NCBI RefSeq assembly: GCF_043290135.1 | Contig: NC_134701.1 | Location: forward strand, 10,688,501 to 10,752,500 | Direction of reading: 5' to 3' | DNA length: 64,000 bases | DNA from: Rhipicephalus microplus | Taxonomy: Eukaryota > Arthropoda > Arachnida > Ixodida > Ixodidae | Part shown: positions 21,678-31,400 of the stretch, piece by piece | Position numbering within the stretch: the first letter of the stretch is position 1 | Layout: the number at the start of each line of letters is the position of its first letter | Notes under the pieces: generated by a model | What the model saw: only the letters and a program-made list of their open reading frames with translations | What the model was told of the DNA's origin: nothing | Databases searched by the model: none | Program-made: the position numbers and the translations under genes

Positions 21678-24600
21678 CTACGCTCGATAGTCCTCCGCAA
21701 CCCTCTCTGCCCAACCCAGGATGGCCTCCTGGACGTCGGGTTTCAAGCTGCGCATGGCAGCCTCCCACTGCTCCTCATTACTAATTAGTTTTCGAAGGGA
21801 CGGTGGAGGGGGGTGCTTAGGGCACCCCCACATGATATGATTAAGATTTGCTTTCTGTGCGGGGCAATATTTACAGGAGGAGGACGGGTAAAGAGAAGGG
21901 TACATGAGGTGAAGAATGTAAGGAGAAGGAAAGGTGTGAGTCTGCAGCTGTCGCCACAGTACTTCGCGCCTTCGTATGGATTTCGACGTTAGCGGCGGTA
22001 AGGATAAACGACCAAGGCGGTAGTGACTACAGATGTCGTGAAATGTTAAAAGGCGATCCCGCGCAGCAAACGGTGCCGTTGTCGAAACGGGGCCTGGCTC
22101 TTCCAGCGCCTGCGCCCGGAACGTAAATCCTCGGGCGCTGGCGTGAGCCGCCTCGTTACCGGCAAGGCCCGCGTGCGCGGGAGTCCATATTAAAGCCGTG
22201 TCTTGTTGCGGGGGATGGGCCAAAAGGAGGGAGAGGGCTGTTTTGGACACCCTACCCGCTCCAAAATTGTAGATGGCAGTTTTTGAATCACTAATAATAA
22301 GTGAATAATTTGGAACTGTAAGGGCCAGAGCTATGGCTGCTTCTTCCGCCTCCTCAGAAGAGGAAGCAGAAATAGAAGCAGCAGCAGATATCTGACCTAG
22401 CGAATTCACAACTGAGAGGGCGAAAAAAGGACGAGTACTGTATTCGGCAGCGTCAACGTAGAGCACTTCTTTAGAAGTAGAAAATCGTTTTTCGAGAGTT
22501 TTTGCACGCTGTCGTCGACGTTGCTCGTGGTGCACAGGGTGCATGTTTTTAGGGAGCGGCGGAATGAGTAGATTCTTGTGTATTTCACGCGGAATAGTGT
22601 GTTTGGCGTTAGTGGTTGGAGTTGGCCTGATACTGAGGGTATCGAGTATGTATCTTCCGGTCTGTGTGTTGGAAAGACGAGCATATTGTGAAGTTAAGTG
22701 TGCTTCAATAAGTTCAGTTAAGGTGTTCAATGTGCCTGTCTCCATGAGCCGTGCGGTGGACGTTCGAATGGGGACTCCGAGAGCGAATTTGTAGATTTTA
22801 CGTAACAAAGTGTCTACGTTATTTTGTTCTCTTCTCAGAAGGAACAGATAAGGGAGAGAATAAGTCACTTTATTGAGGACGAAGGCTTGGATGAGGCGGA
22901 GGAGCTCTGCCTCTCGTAGCCCGCCATGCTTATTAGATATCCTGCCTATAAGGCGTAGAGTGTGGTCCACAGTTGTTTGAAGTGCTTTAATGGTGTGTGT
23001 GTTTAGTCGATTTCGTTGTATGTGTAGTCCAAGCACCCTGAGTCTGTCAACTTTAGGCACGGGTGTATTGTTCAGTGTTATTTGTATATCAGAGATGTGC
23101 TTTTCAGAGCCCCGATGGGCAGGAAGGAGGAGCAGTTCAGATTTAGTGGGTGAACAGGTCAGATTCATGTTACCCGCACAAACCACCACCCTGTCAGCAG
23201 CAGTCTGCAGAGTTTCCTGAATGTGACCATCGGAGCCGCCTGTCATCCAGAGGGTAATATCATCTGCATAAAGTGAAAATTTGAGATCTGATATGGATCT
23301 CAGCGTTCGAGCCAGCGGCATCATCGCGATGTTAAAAAGGAAAGGTGATAACACTGATCCTTGAGGTGTGCCGAAACTCCCCAAGGAGTAAGAACAAGAG
23401 TGTTCAGACCCAATGTAAATAGTTGCCGTACGGTTCGAAAGGAACGCAGATATGTAATCATGAATCTTTTTACCAACGCCTATAGCGCTCAGTTCACTCA
23501 ATATGGCAGTGTGGCTGACGTTGTTAAAAGCCCCATGGAGATCGAGACTGAGAATTGCTTGAGTATCGAGGCTAGAGTTAGGGATAATGATGTCATGCTT
23601 CAGTCGAAGCATGACATCTTGACTGGAAAGGGATTTACGGAAGCCTATCATTTCGTGAGGGTATAAGTTGTGTTCTTCTATAAATTTGCTAAGGCGGTTG
23701 AGGATTACATGTTCAAGTGTTTTTCCGATGCATGAAGTGAGGGAAATCGGACGTAGGTTGGCTGTGTTTATGGGCTTACCAGGTTTTGGTATGAAAATAA
23801 CTCTGGCGTCCTTCCACGCAGCCGGCAAGGTAGAAGTGTCGAAGCAGTGGTTAAAAAATTTAGTGAGGGCTATAATTGAGTTTTCATCTAAGTTGCGGAG
23901 AAGTTTATTATTGACGAGGTCAGGGCCTGGTGCAGATGAGGTGCGAAGGTTCGCAAGCGCGTGTCTAACCTCAGCCTCCGTTATGGGGCTACTGAGATCA
24001 TCATTTGGTTGTCCGATATAGTCAGGTGCATCGTATCGATACGCGCTGGGTAGGTGTTTGTCGCGAAGATCATTAAAAAGAGTGTTTAAGTTACCTTTGT
24101 GCGAGTGAAGTAGTTTGTTAATGTGATGATTATTTGCGGTACGTGATATGGTAGGGTCTAATAAATGCCGCAGGAGCTGCCATGTCATCTTGCTGTCTAG
24201 GTGGCCATGCATGCTTTCGCATTTCTGGGTCCATTGTTGACAAGCAAGCTGTATGGCATAGTCCTGAATTTGCAAATCGAGTCTCGCAATTCTCAGTCTC
24301 AGTCGGCGATTATGTCGCCTCTTCTTCCAGCGTTTGAGGAGAGATTGCTTAGCTTCCCACATGTGAAGAAGTCGGGTGTCAACTATTGTAAAAGGCGTAT
24401 CAGGTGGTAACATGGTGGTATGCGTTTTTGTGTCAGTGTGCAATTGCTGTACCCATTCCGAGATATCATCTATCTCAGTAGGCGCCGAGCAGTGACGGGC
24501 CTCGCGAAACTTGTTCCAGTTAATAAGGCTCAGGCGCTTGGGAGCTAAAGGTTTGTGTCGGAAGTGTATGGTAGTTTGAATAATGTAGTGGTCACTACCG

Positions 24601-25238
24601 AAGTTAATGTTCAGGTTGGTCCATGTGACAAAGTGAACGCGATGGCTGAGTGTAAGATCGGGAGATGTATCTTTAGCTACACTATTACCTAATCTAGTGG
24701 GCATGTCTATATTGTTGTGGAGGGTGAGGCGGTGATCCTGTATGTGAACCCACAAAGCCCTACCCTTGGGTGTAGAAACAGAGTGGCCCCATACTTGATT
24801 TGGTGCATTAAAATCACCAAGTATTAGGAGAGGGTGATGTTTCGCGGCCGCAATGGCTCGGGCAAAGAGAGTATTGAAGCGATGGTGTTTCGCCTGTGGC
24901 CTACTATAGACGTTTAATACGTATAAAGGCGATTCTTGAGTTTTACAAGGAAGGACCTCCAAAAAGTTGTGCTCCACATCGACGCCGTCGAAATTAGAGT
25001 GAGTTACCGTCAAATGTTTTTGCGTTAATATTGCAGTATCGGGAGAATTTAGAGATTTAGTTTGGTGTACACTGTAACCGGGAAAAGTTATGTTTCCGTG
25101 GGTCTCTTGTAGGGCAATGACTGCAGGGGGTTTGGGGCAGGAGGCCAAATATTGTTGAAGAGTCGCTTTCTTTTTGCGGAACCCCCTGCAGTTCCATTGC
25201 CATACTACAAAGTTCGAGCGATTAGGGTTTGCAGCCAT
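21678..25238 (-). CDS. LINE-B ORF2: endonuclease, reverse transcriptase and RNase H polyprotein
   Basis: A 1186-residue open frame. The AP-like endonuclease has WNCRG (Asn16), LQETHG (Glu45), LGDFNAP (Asp142), SPDLTLS (Asp194) and GSDHY (Asp216/His217). The RT has LRPISLTSCIGK (495-506), SLDLHGAF (Asp566), GTPQGSVLSP (623-632) and LYADDITLW (Asp659/Asp660). An RNase H domain follows: VLYVDAA (Asp929), the EEAEEAA acidic run (near 966), IISDSKTA (Asp984) and WTPAHAGLAGNEAAH (1018-1032). The usual fourth acidic residue of NExAD is His1032 here. A C-terminal zinc-binding motif, CKYC-x8-H-x4-C (1122-1139), is typical of I/R1-type ORF2. The start ATG overlaps the last codons of ORF1, which implies coupled translation. 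No disabling mutation is seen. Confidence 0.96.
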   Translation of the reverse strand: MAANPNRSNFVVWQWNCRGFRKKKATLQQYLASCPKPPAVIALQETHGNITFPGYSVHQTKSLNSPDTAILTQKHLTVTHSNFDGVDVEHNFLEVLPCKTQESPLYVLNVYSRPQAKHHRFNTLFARAIAAAKHHPLLILGDFNAPNQVWGHSVSTPKGRALWVHIQDHRLTLHNNIDMPTRLGNSVAKDTSPDLTLSHRVHFVTWTNLNINFGSDHYIIQTTIHFRHKPLAPKRLSLINWNKFREARHCSAPTEIDDISEWVQQLHTDTKTHTTMLPPDTPFTIVDTRLLHMWEAKQSLLKRWKKRRHNRRLRLRIARLDLQIQDYAIQLACQQWTQKCESMHGHLDSKMTWQLLRHLLDPTISRTANNHHINKLLHSHKGNLNTLFNDLRDKHLPSAYRYDAPDYIGQPNDDLSSPITEAEVRHALANLRTSSAPGPDLVNNKLLRNLDENSIIALTKFFNHCFDTSTLPAAWKDARVIFIPKPGKPINTANLRPISLTSCIGKTLEHVILNRLSKFIEEHNLYPHEMIGFRKSLSSQDVMLRLKHDIIIPNSSLDTQAILSLDLHGAFNNVSHTAILSELSAIGVGKKIHDYISAFLSNRTATIYIGSEHSCSYSLGSFGTPQGSVLSPFLFNIAMMPLARTLRSISDLKFSLYADDITLWMTGGSDGHIQETLQTAADRVVVCAGNMNLTCSPTKSELLLLPAHRGSEKHISDIQITLNNTPVPKVDRLRVLGLHIQRNRLNTHTIKALQTTVDHTLRLIGRISNKHGGLREAELLRLIQAFVLNKVTYSLPYLFLLRREQNNVDTLLRKIYKFALGVPIRTSTARLMETGTLNTLTELIEAHLTSQYARLSNTQTGRYILDTLSIRPTPTTNAKHTIPREIHKNLLIPPLPKNMHPVHHEQRRRQRAKTLEKRFSTSKEVLYVDAAEYSTRPFFALSVVNSLGQISAAASISASSSEEAEEAAIALALTVPNYSLIISDSKTAIYNFGAGRVSKTALSLLLAHPPQQDTALIWTPAHAGLAGNEAAHASARGFTFRAQALEEPGPVSTTAPFAARDRLLTFHDICSHYRLGRLSLPPLTSKSIRRREVLWRQLQTHTFPSPYILHLMYPSLYPSSSCKYCPAQKANLNHIMWGCPKHPPPPSLRKLISNEEQWEAAMRSLKPDVQEAILGWAERVAEDYRA

Positions 25239-26880
25239 TGTCGGGAGGGGGTGTAGGAGAGAAGGCGGGTACGGCTATATTTGGATTATTGGCCGTGACG
25301 GCCGCAATCCATGCAGTGGTCTGCTGCATTTGAGTTTGTACAAAATCTAGAAACTTGTCAAGTTTGTCATTTATGGCAGCTTGGCCCGTCTCCTGAGCTG
25401 TGAATCTGCTCTCTATGTGAGAAATCTTACTTTCAATGACGGCGAATTTCTTCTGTGTTTTATTTTCGAGGGCGTTTATCCTATCGTTAAGAGTTAGAAC
25501 TGTGTCGCTGAGAGATTCTTCTTCGCGTGGTGTGGCAGGGGTTTTGCGCTTATTTGAGGGTGGCAGCTGGGAGGTGTCTCGAGGCATTGTAGTGTCCATG
25601 TCAGTAGGAGGAAGAGGTATCGTGGGTTCAACAGCAGGGGGCGATTGAGCAGGAATGAAAGATCGTGGTTCGGAATGCTGCGAAAGATTGCTAAGGGGCA
25701 TTCGGGATTGTAGCTCGAGCTTTAACTTTTGAATTTCTGCCTTGAGGCTAGCGTTTTCAGCTAGAACTTTTTCTAGGCTAATGTTTTGAGATAAGGAGCA
25801 GTTAGAGGAAGCTGCCTGTGCCCAGCTTACCTTTAATGGGTTTGGCAGATGACTGGTGGAATGGGGGTTCGTTGACTGGGTCGGGAAGTCAAGTTCTTTG
25901 GGAGTCGAGTTTGGGCCCCGCCTCTTGCTCTTGCTGCGACCCCGCTGTGGGCCACGCTCTTGCGAGCGATTAAGGCTCGGTGTCCGGGATGATGGAACTT
26001 CTGAGGGCTTAGGTGTCTGGTATTTAGGTGTCTTAGTCTTGTAACGCTGTTTGCACAATGGGGAACCGGTGATGTGAGCTCCACCACACACGACACAGAC
26101 GGGTTCACATTCATGGTCCATTGAGGAATCCTTCAGTCCGCACTTGTGACAGATTGCATCGGGAGTAGAGGGGCAGACATCCTGGCGATGTCCAATTTTT
26201 CGGCAACGGGTGCAGGCTTCCACCTTCAGTCGGAATGGGCGGCAGCGAAGCGTGCAGCCTTCGTAGTTGATGTAAAAAGGGACGTGCGTGCCACGGAAAA
26301 CAACCAAGATGGTTTCGGTGGTGCTCAGTCGGCGAGCGGCCCCAATGGTCATGGCTGGATTACATCTTTGGAGGGTTGGAAGGATTTCCTCGTCAGCGTA
26401 ATCCAGAGGGAGATGAAACCTTCCACGACAAGAATCTACAGGGTCGGCAACGTGGGTGACGACTTCGTAGGGGACTCCGTTGAACTTTAAGGTCCGGATG
26501 TTGTGGTATAAATCTGCTCGGTCCATGCTTGACGTACTCACGAGCACTGTGTGACTGGTGGGATTGACCCTGATTTGATCAGGGCTGCTGATGGGAAGTC
26601 CAACTGCTTTGAGAACGAGTTGTCGTAAGACACAGGGGTGCAACTTGGTACAGTCGAGACCCCCGCGTATCCGAAGAATCACCTTGTAGTCCGCATCGGG
26701 CAGTGGTGGAGGTTTAGGCTCCCATGAAGATGGTTTCTTCAGATCCGCTGCGCAGGTGTCAGCCGATGAACCAGTGGGACGAAGGTCAGCATGTAGAGCA
26801 CGCCATGAGCGAGCGGCGTCGCCTCCAGCAGCGACGCCCGCTGCGACGCTGGCCGCGTCGCGCTGGGCGCCTCCACTCAT
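25222..26880 (-). CDS. LINE-B ORF1: gag-like zinc-knuckle protein
   Basis: A 552-residue frame that should coat the element RNA and form the RNP. An alanine-rich N terminus (1-50) precedes a beta-rich segment beginning DYKVILRIRGG (64-74), possibly an RRM-like fold. Three zinc knuckles follow: C223-x2-C-x4-H-x4-C236, C244-x2-C-x8-H-x-C258 and C262-x2-C-x3-H-x6-C276. A basic arginine/serine/lysine stretch lies at about 300-325. Two probable coiled coils come next: LEKVLAENASLKAEIQKLKLEL in the 360-395 region, and the run around INALENKTQKKFAVIES in the 450-495 region. The C terminus is proline-rich. It ends PPPDNGCKP, and the stop overlaps the ORF2 start by 17 nt in a different frame. This arrangement is normal for I/R1/Jockey-group elements. 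Confidence 0.92.
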   Translation of the reverse strand: MSGGAQRDAASVAAGVAAGGDAARSWRALHADLRPTGSSADTCAADLKKPSSWEPKPPPLPDADYKVILRIRGGLDCTKLHPCVLRQLVLKAVGLPISSPDQIRVNPTSHTVLVSTSSMDRADLYHNIRTLKFNGVPYEVVTHVADPVDSCRGRFHLPLDYADEEILPTLQRCNPAMTIGAARRLSTTETILVVFRGTHVPFYINYEGCTLRCRPFRLKVEACTRCRKIGHRQDVCPSTPDAICHKCGLKDSSMDHECEPVCVVCGGAHITGSPLCKQRYKTKTPKYQTPKPSEVPSSRTPSLNRSQERGPQRGRSKSKRRGPNSTPKELDFPTQSTNPHSTSHLPNPLKVSWAQAASSNCSLSQNISLEKVLAENASLKAEIQKLKLELQSRMPLSNLSQHSEPRSFIPAQSPPAVEPTIPLPPTDMDTTMPRDTSQLPPSNKRKTPATPREEESLSDTVLTLNDRINALENKTQKKFAVIESKISHIESRFTAQETGQAAINDKLDKFLDFVQTQMQQTTAWIAAVTANNPNIAVPAFSPTPPPDNGCKP

Positions 26881-27119
26881 ACTAGGCCGGCGGTTAGGCC
26901 TAGCGCGGAAGCGGTCGAGCTGAACAATAAACAGTCAGCACTGTTCTCAAGGAGCATTATCACATCCCAACAAGGTGTCGAATGGGTGCCAGGTCCACTT
27001 ACAGTTGGTGTGATGTGTGATCCAGGGTCCAAGGACCTGAAGAGGTGGTCATAACACGGTAAGTAGCCGGAGCCAAACGTACACACGTCAGCGTTTGATC
27101 GGGATCAAGACGCGTCTCC
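26881..27119 (-). promoter_or_regulatory. LINE-B 5' UTR
   Basis: A 239-bp leader of the minus-strand element. Its outer 25 bp contain a perfect interrupted palindrome (ttgatc-gg-gatcaa, 27095-27108) next to gacgcgtc (27109-27116), so the RNA 5' end can fold. LINEs of this group use internal promoters near the 5' end. No specific promoter motif is certain. A 69-residue open frame inside it has no recognisable motif. Confidence 0.55.
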
Positions 27120-27130
27120 AGGTTGAGTAA
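27120..27130. repeat. LINE-B target-site duplication, right copy
   Basis: aggttgagtaa is the partner of 21591-21601, with one t-to-a difference. Satellite resumes as tgtaagtttagg, as in the uninterrupted paralog near 34983-35000. Confidence 0.8.
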
Positions 27131-28430
27131 TGTAAGTTTAGGCTAGGTAGCGTCGTGAAACCACCATAAAGGACGTCATCTAACGAGATAGTGTTGTTTT
27201 ATTGCATGTACGAAACTGCAATAGGTGAATTGTTGTGAAAGCACACAAAATGGCATGAACAGCCAGATACTGCGTGTTGTACCGTTACAAGTGCGAAACT
27301 GCTGTATTGTGATATTCTCGTTAAAGCGCATGCAAGCATCGTGAAACCTAAAAGAACGATGTCATTTAGCGAGATACAGCATTCCGTACTGCAATAAGTT
27401 GGTGAAAAACTGTGAGGTTATGCAAACATCGTAATTATGAACGAAACAGTGTAATAGAGTGTTTTTAGACCCAAGTGCGAATGTTAGGTTCGGTTAAGAT
27501 ACTAACCGTCGTAAAACCGCAATAAACAATGTCACTTAGTGAGATGCAGTGTTTTTCACCATTACAAGTCGGGAACTGCGATATCTTATGTTAAATCGCA
27601 TGAAACCGTCGTAATTTTGTAGAAAGCATTGTAAAGTAGCGAGTAAAACGTTTTCTAACGATAGAAGTGCGAAGATTATGTTAGGTTGAGTTAGTTTAGG
27701 CTAGGTAGCGTCGTGAAACCACAAAAAACGACGTCATCTAAAGAGATAGTGTTGTTTTATTGCGACTACGAAACTGCGATAGGTGAAATATTGTGAAAGG
27801 ACACAAAACGGCATGAACTAGCCAGGTAGTGCGTGTTGTACCGTTACAAGTGCGAAACTGCTATATTGTGATATTCTCGTTAAAGCGCATGCAAGCATCG
27901 TGAAACCTTAAAGAACGATGTCATTAAGCGAGATACGGCGTTCTGTACTGTAATAAGTTGGTGAAAAACTCTGAGGTCATGCAAATATTGTAATTGTGAA
28001 CGAAACAGTGTAATAGAGCGTTTTTAGATACAAGTGCGAATGTTAGGTTCGGTTAAGGTATGAACCGTCGTAAAACCGCATTAAACAATGTCACTTAGTG
28101 AGATGCAGTGTTTTTCACCATTACAAGTCGGGAACTGCGATATCTAATGTGAAAGCGCATGAAACCGTCGTATCGTTGTAGAGATCATTGTAAAGTAGCG
28201 AGTAAAACGTTTTCTAACGATAGAAGTGCGAAGATTATGTTAGGTTGAGTTAGTTTAGGCTAGGTGGCGTCGTGAAGCCACAAAAACGACGTCATCTAAC
28301 GAGATAGTGTTGCTTTATTGCGACTACGAAACTGCGATAGGTGAAATATTGTGAAAGGACACAAAACGGCATGAACTAGCCAGGTAGTGCGTGTTGTACC
28401 GTTACAAGTGCGAAACTGCTATATTGTGAT

Positions 28431-31400
28431 ATTCTCGTTAAAGCGCATGCAAGCATCGTGAAACCCTAAAGAACGATGTCATTTAGCGAGATACAGCGTT
28501 CTGTACTGCAACCGTCGTTAAACTGCATTAAACAATGCCATTTAGTGAGATGCAGTGTTTTTCACAATTACAAGTCGGAAACTGCGATATTTAATGTGAA
28601 AGCGCATGAAACCGTCGTAATGTTGTAGAGAGCATTGTAAAGTAGCGAGTAAAACGTTTTCTAACGATAGAAGTGCGAAGGTTATTTTAGGTTGAATTAT
28701 GTTAGTTTAGGCTAGGTAGCGTCGTGAAACCACCATAAAGGACGTCATCTAACGAGATAGTGTTGTTTTATTGCATGTACGAAACTGCAATAGGTGAAAT
28801 GTTGTGAAAGCACACAAAACGGCATGAACAAGCCAGATACTGCGTGTTGTACCGTTACAAGTGCGAAACTGCTGTACTGTGATATTCTCGTCAAAGCGCA
28901 TGCAAGCATCGTGAAACCTAAAAGAAGGATGTCATTTAGCGAGATACAGCATTCCGTACTGCAATAAGTTGGTGAAAAACTGTGAGGTTATGCAAACATC
29001 GTAATTATGAACGAAACAGTGTAATAGAGTGTTTTTAGACCCAAGTGCGAATGTTAGGTTCGGTTAAGATACTAACCGTCGTAAAACCGCAATAAACAAT
29101 GTCACTTAGTGAGATGCAGTGTTTTTCACCATTACAAGTCGGGAACTGCGATATCTTATGTTAAATCGCATGAAACCGTCGTAATTTTGTAGAAAGCATT
29201 GTAAAGTAGCGAGTAAAACGTTTTCTAGCGATAGAAGTGCGAAGATTATGTTAGGCTGAGTTAGTTTAGGCTAGGTGGCGTCGTGAAACCACAAAAACGA
29301 CGTCATCTAACGAGATAGTGTTGTTTTATTGCGACTACGAAACTGCGAAAGGTGAAATATTGTGAAAGGACACAAAACGGCATGAACTAGCCAGGTAGTG
29401 CGTGTTGTACCGTTACAAGTGCGAAACTGCTATATTGTGATATTCTCGTTAAAGCGCATGCAAGCATCGTGAAACCTTAACGAACGATGTCATTTAGCGA
29501 GATACAGCGTTCTGTACTGTAACAAGTTGGTGAAAAACTGTGAGGTCATGCAAATATCCTAAATGTGAACGAAACAGTGTAATACAGCGTTTTTAGATAC
29601 AAGTGCGAATGTTAGGTTCGGTTAAGGTATGAACCGTCGTAAAACCGCATTAAACAATGTCACTTAGTGAGATGCAGTGTTCTTCACCAATACAAGTCGG
29701 GAACTGCGATATGTAATGTGAAAGCGCATGAAACCGTCGTATCGTTGTAGAGATCATTGTAAAGTAGCGAGTAAAACGTTTTCTAACGATAGAAGTGCGA
29801 AGGTTATGTTAGGTTGAGTTATGTTAGTTTAAGCTAGATAGCGTCGTGAAACCACCAAAAAGGACGTCATCTAACGAGATAGTGTTGTTTTATTGCATGT
29901 ACGAAACTGCAATAGGTGAAATGTTATGAAAGCACACAAAACGGCATGAACAAGCCAGATACCGCGTGTTGTACCGTTACAAGTGCGAAACTGCTGTATT
30001 GTGATATTCTCGTTAAAGCGCATGCAAGCATCGTGAAACCCTAAAGAACGATGTCATTTAGCGAGATACAGCGTTCTTTACTGCAACCGTCGTTAAACCG
30101 CATTAAACAATGTCATTTAGTAAGATGCAGTGTTTTTCACAATTACAAGTCGGAAACTGCGATATCTAATGTGAAAGCGCATGAAACCGTCGTAATGTTG
30201 TAGAGAGCATTGTAAAGTAGCGAGTAAAACGTTTTCTAACGATAGAAGTGCGAAGGTTATTTTAGGTTGAGTTATGTTAGTTTAGGCTAGGTAGCGTCGT
30301 GAAACCACCATAAAGGACGTCATCTAACGAGATAGTGTTGTTTTATAGCATGTACGAAACTGCAATAGGTGAAATGTTGTGAAAGCACACAAAACGGCAT
30401 GAACAAGCCAGATACTGCGTGTTGTACCGTTACAAGTGCGAAACTGCTGTATTGTGATATTCTCGTTAAAGCGCATGCAAGCATCGTGAAACCTAAAAGA
30501 ACGATGTCATTTAGCGAGATACAGCATTCCGTACTGCAATAAGTTGGTGAAAAACTGTGAGGTTATGCAAACATCGTAATTATGAACGAAACAGTGTAAT
30601 AGAGTGTTTTTAGACCCAAGTGCGAATGTTAGGTTCGGTCAAGATACTAACCGTCGTAAAACCGCAATAAACAATGTCACTTAGTGAGATGCAGTGTTTT
30701 TCACCATTACAAGTCGGGAACTGCGATATCTTATGTTAAATCGCATGAAACCGTCGTAAATTTGTAGAAAGCATTGTAAAGTAGCGAGTAAAACGTTTTC
30801 TAACGATAGAAGTGCGAAGATTATGTTATGCTGAGTTAGTTTAGGCTAGATAGCGTCGTGAAACCACAAAAAACGACGTCATCTAACGAGATAGTGTTGT
30901 TTTATTGCGACAACGAAACTGCGATAGGTGAAATATTGTGAAAGGACACAAAACGGCATGAACTAGCCAGGTAGTGCGTGTTGTACCGTTACAAGTGCGA
31001 AACTGCTATATTGTGATATTCTCGTTAAAGCACATGCAAGCATCGTGAAACCTTAAAGAACGATGTCATTAAGCGAGATACGGCGTTCTGTACTGTAATA
31101 AGTTGGTGAAAAACTCTGAGGTCATGCAAATATTGTAATTGTGAACGAAACAGTGTAATAGAGCGTTTTTAGATACAAGTGCGAATGTTAGGTTAGGTTA
31201 AGATATGAACCGTCGTAAAACCGCATTAAACAATGTCACTTAGTGAGATGCAGTGTTCTTCACCAATACAAGTCGGGAACTGCGATATGTAATGTGAAAG
31301 CGCATGAAACCGTCGTATCGTTGTAGAGATCATCGTAAAGTAGCGAGTAAAACGTTTTCTAACGATAGAAGTGCGAAGATTATGTTAGGTTGAGTTAGTT

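Larger units (their letters stand above)
21602..27119 (-). mobile_element. LINE-B: full-length I-type non-LTR retrotransposon with RNase H
   Basis: Seen: on the minus strand a 239-bp 5' UTR (27119-26881), a zinc-knuckle ORF1 (26880-25222), an overlapping ORF2 with endonuclease, RT and RNase H (25238-21678), and a short 3' UTR with AATAAA (21623-21628 reverse strand) ending in four tandem ggta units (plus-strand sense, about 21602-21617). An 11-bp near-perfect target duplication flanks it. Known: this ORF order, the CCHC ORF1 and an RNase H domain characterise the I/R1/LOA group. Inference: I-like clade. No frame is broken, so the copy is a candidate for a recently active element. It is inserted in the TTAGG-like part of a satellite monomer. 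Confidence 0.93.
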
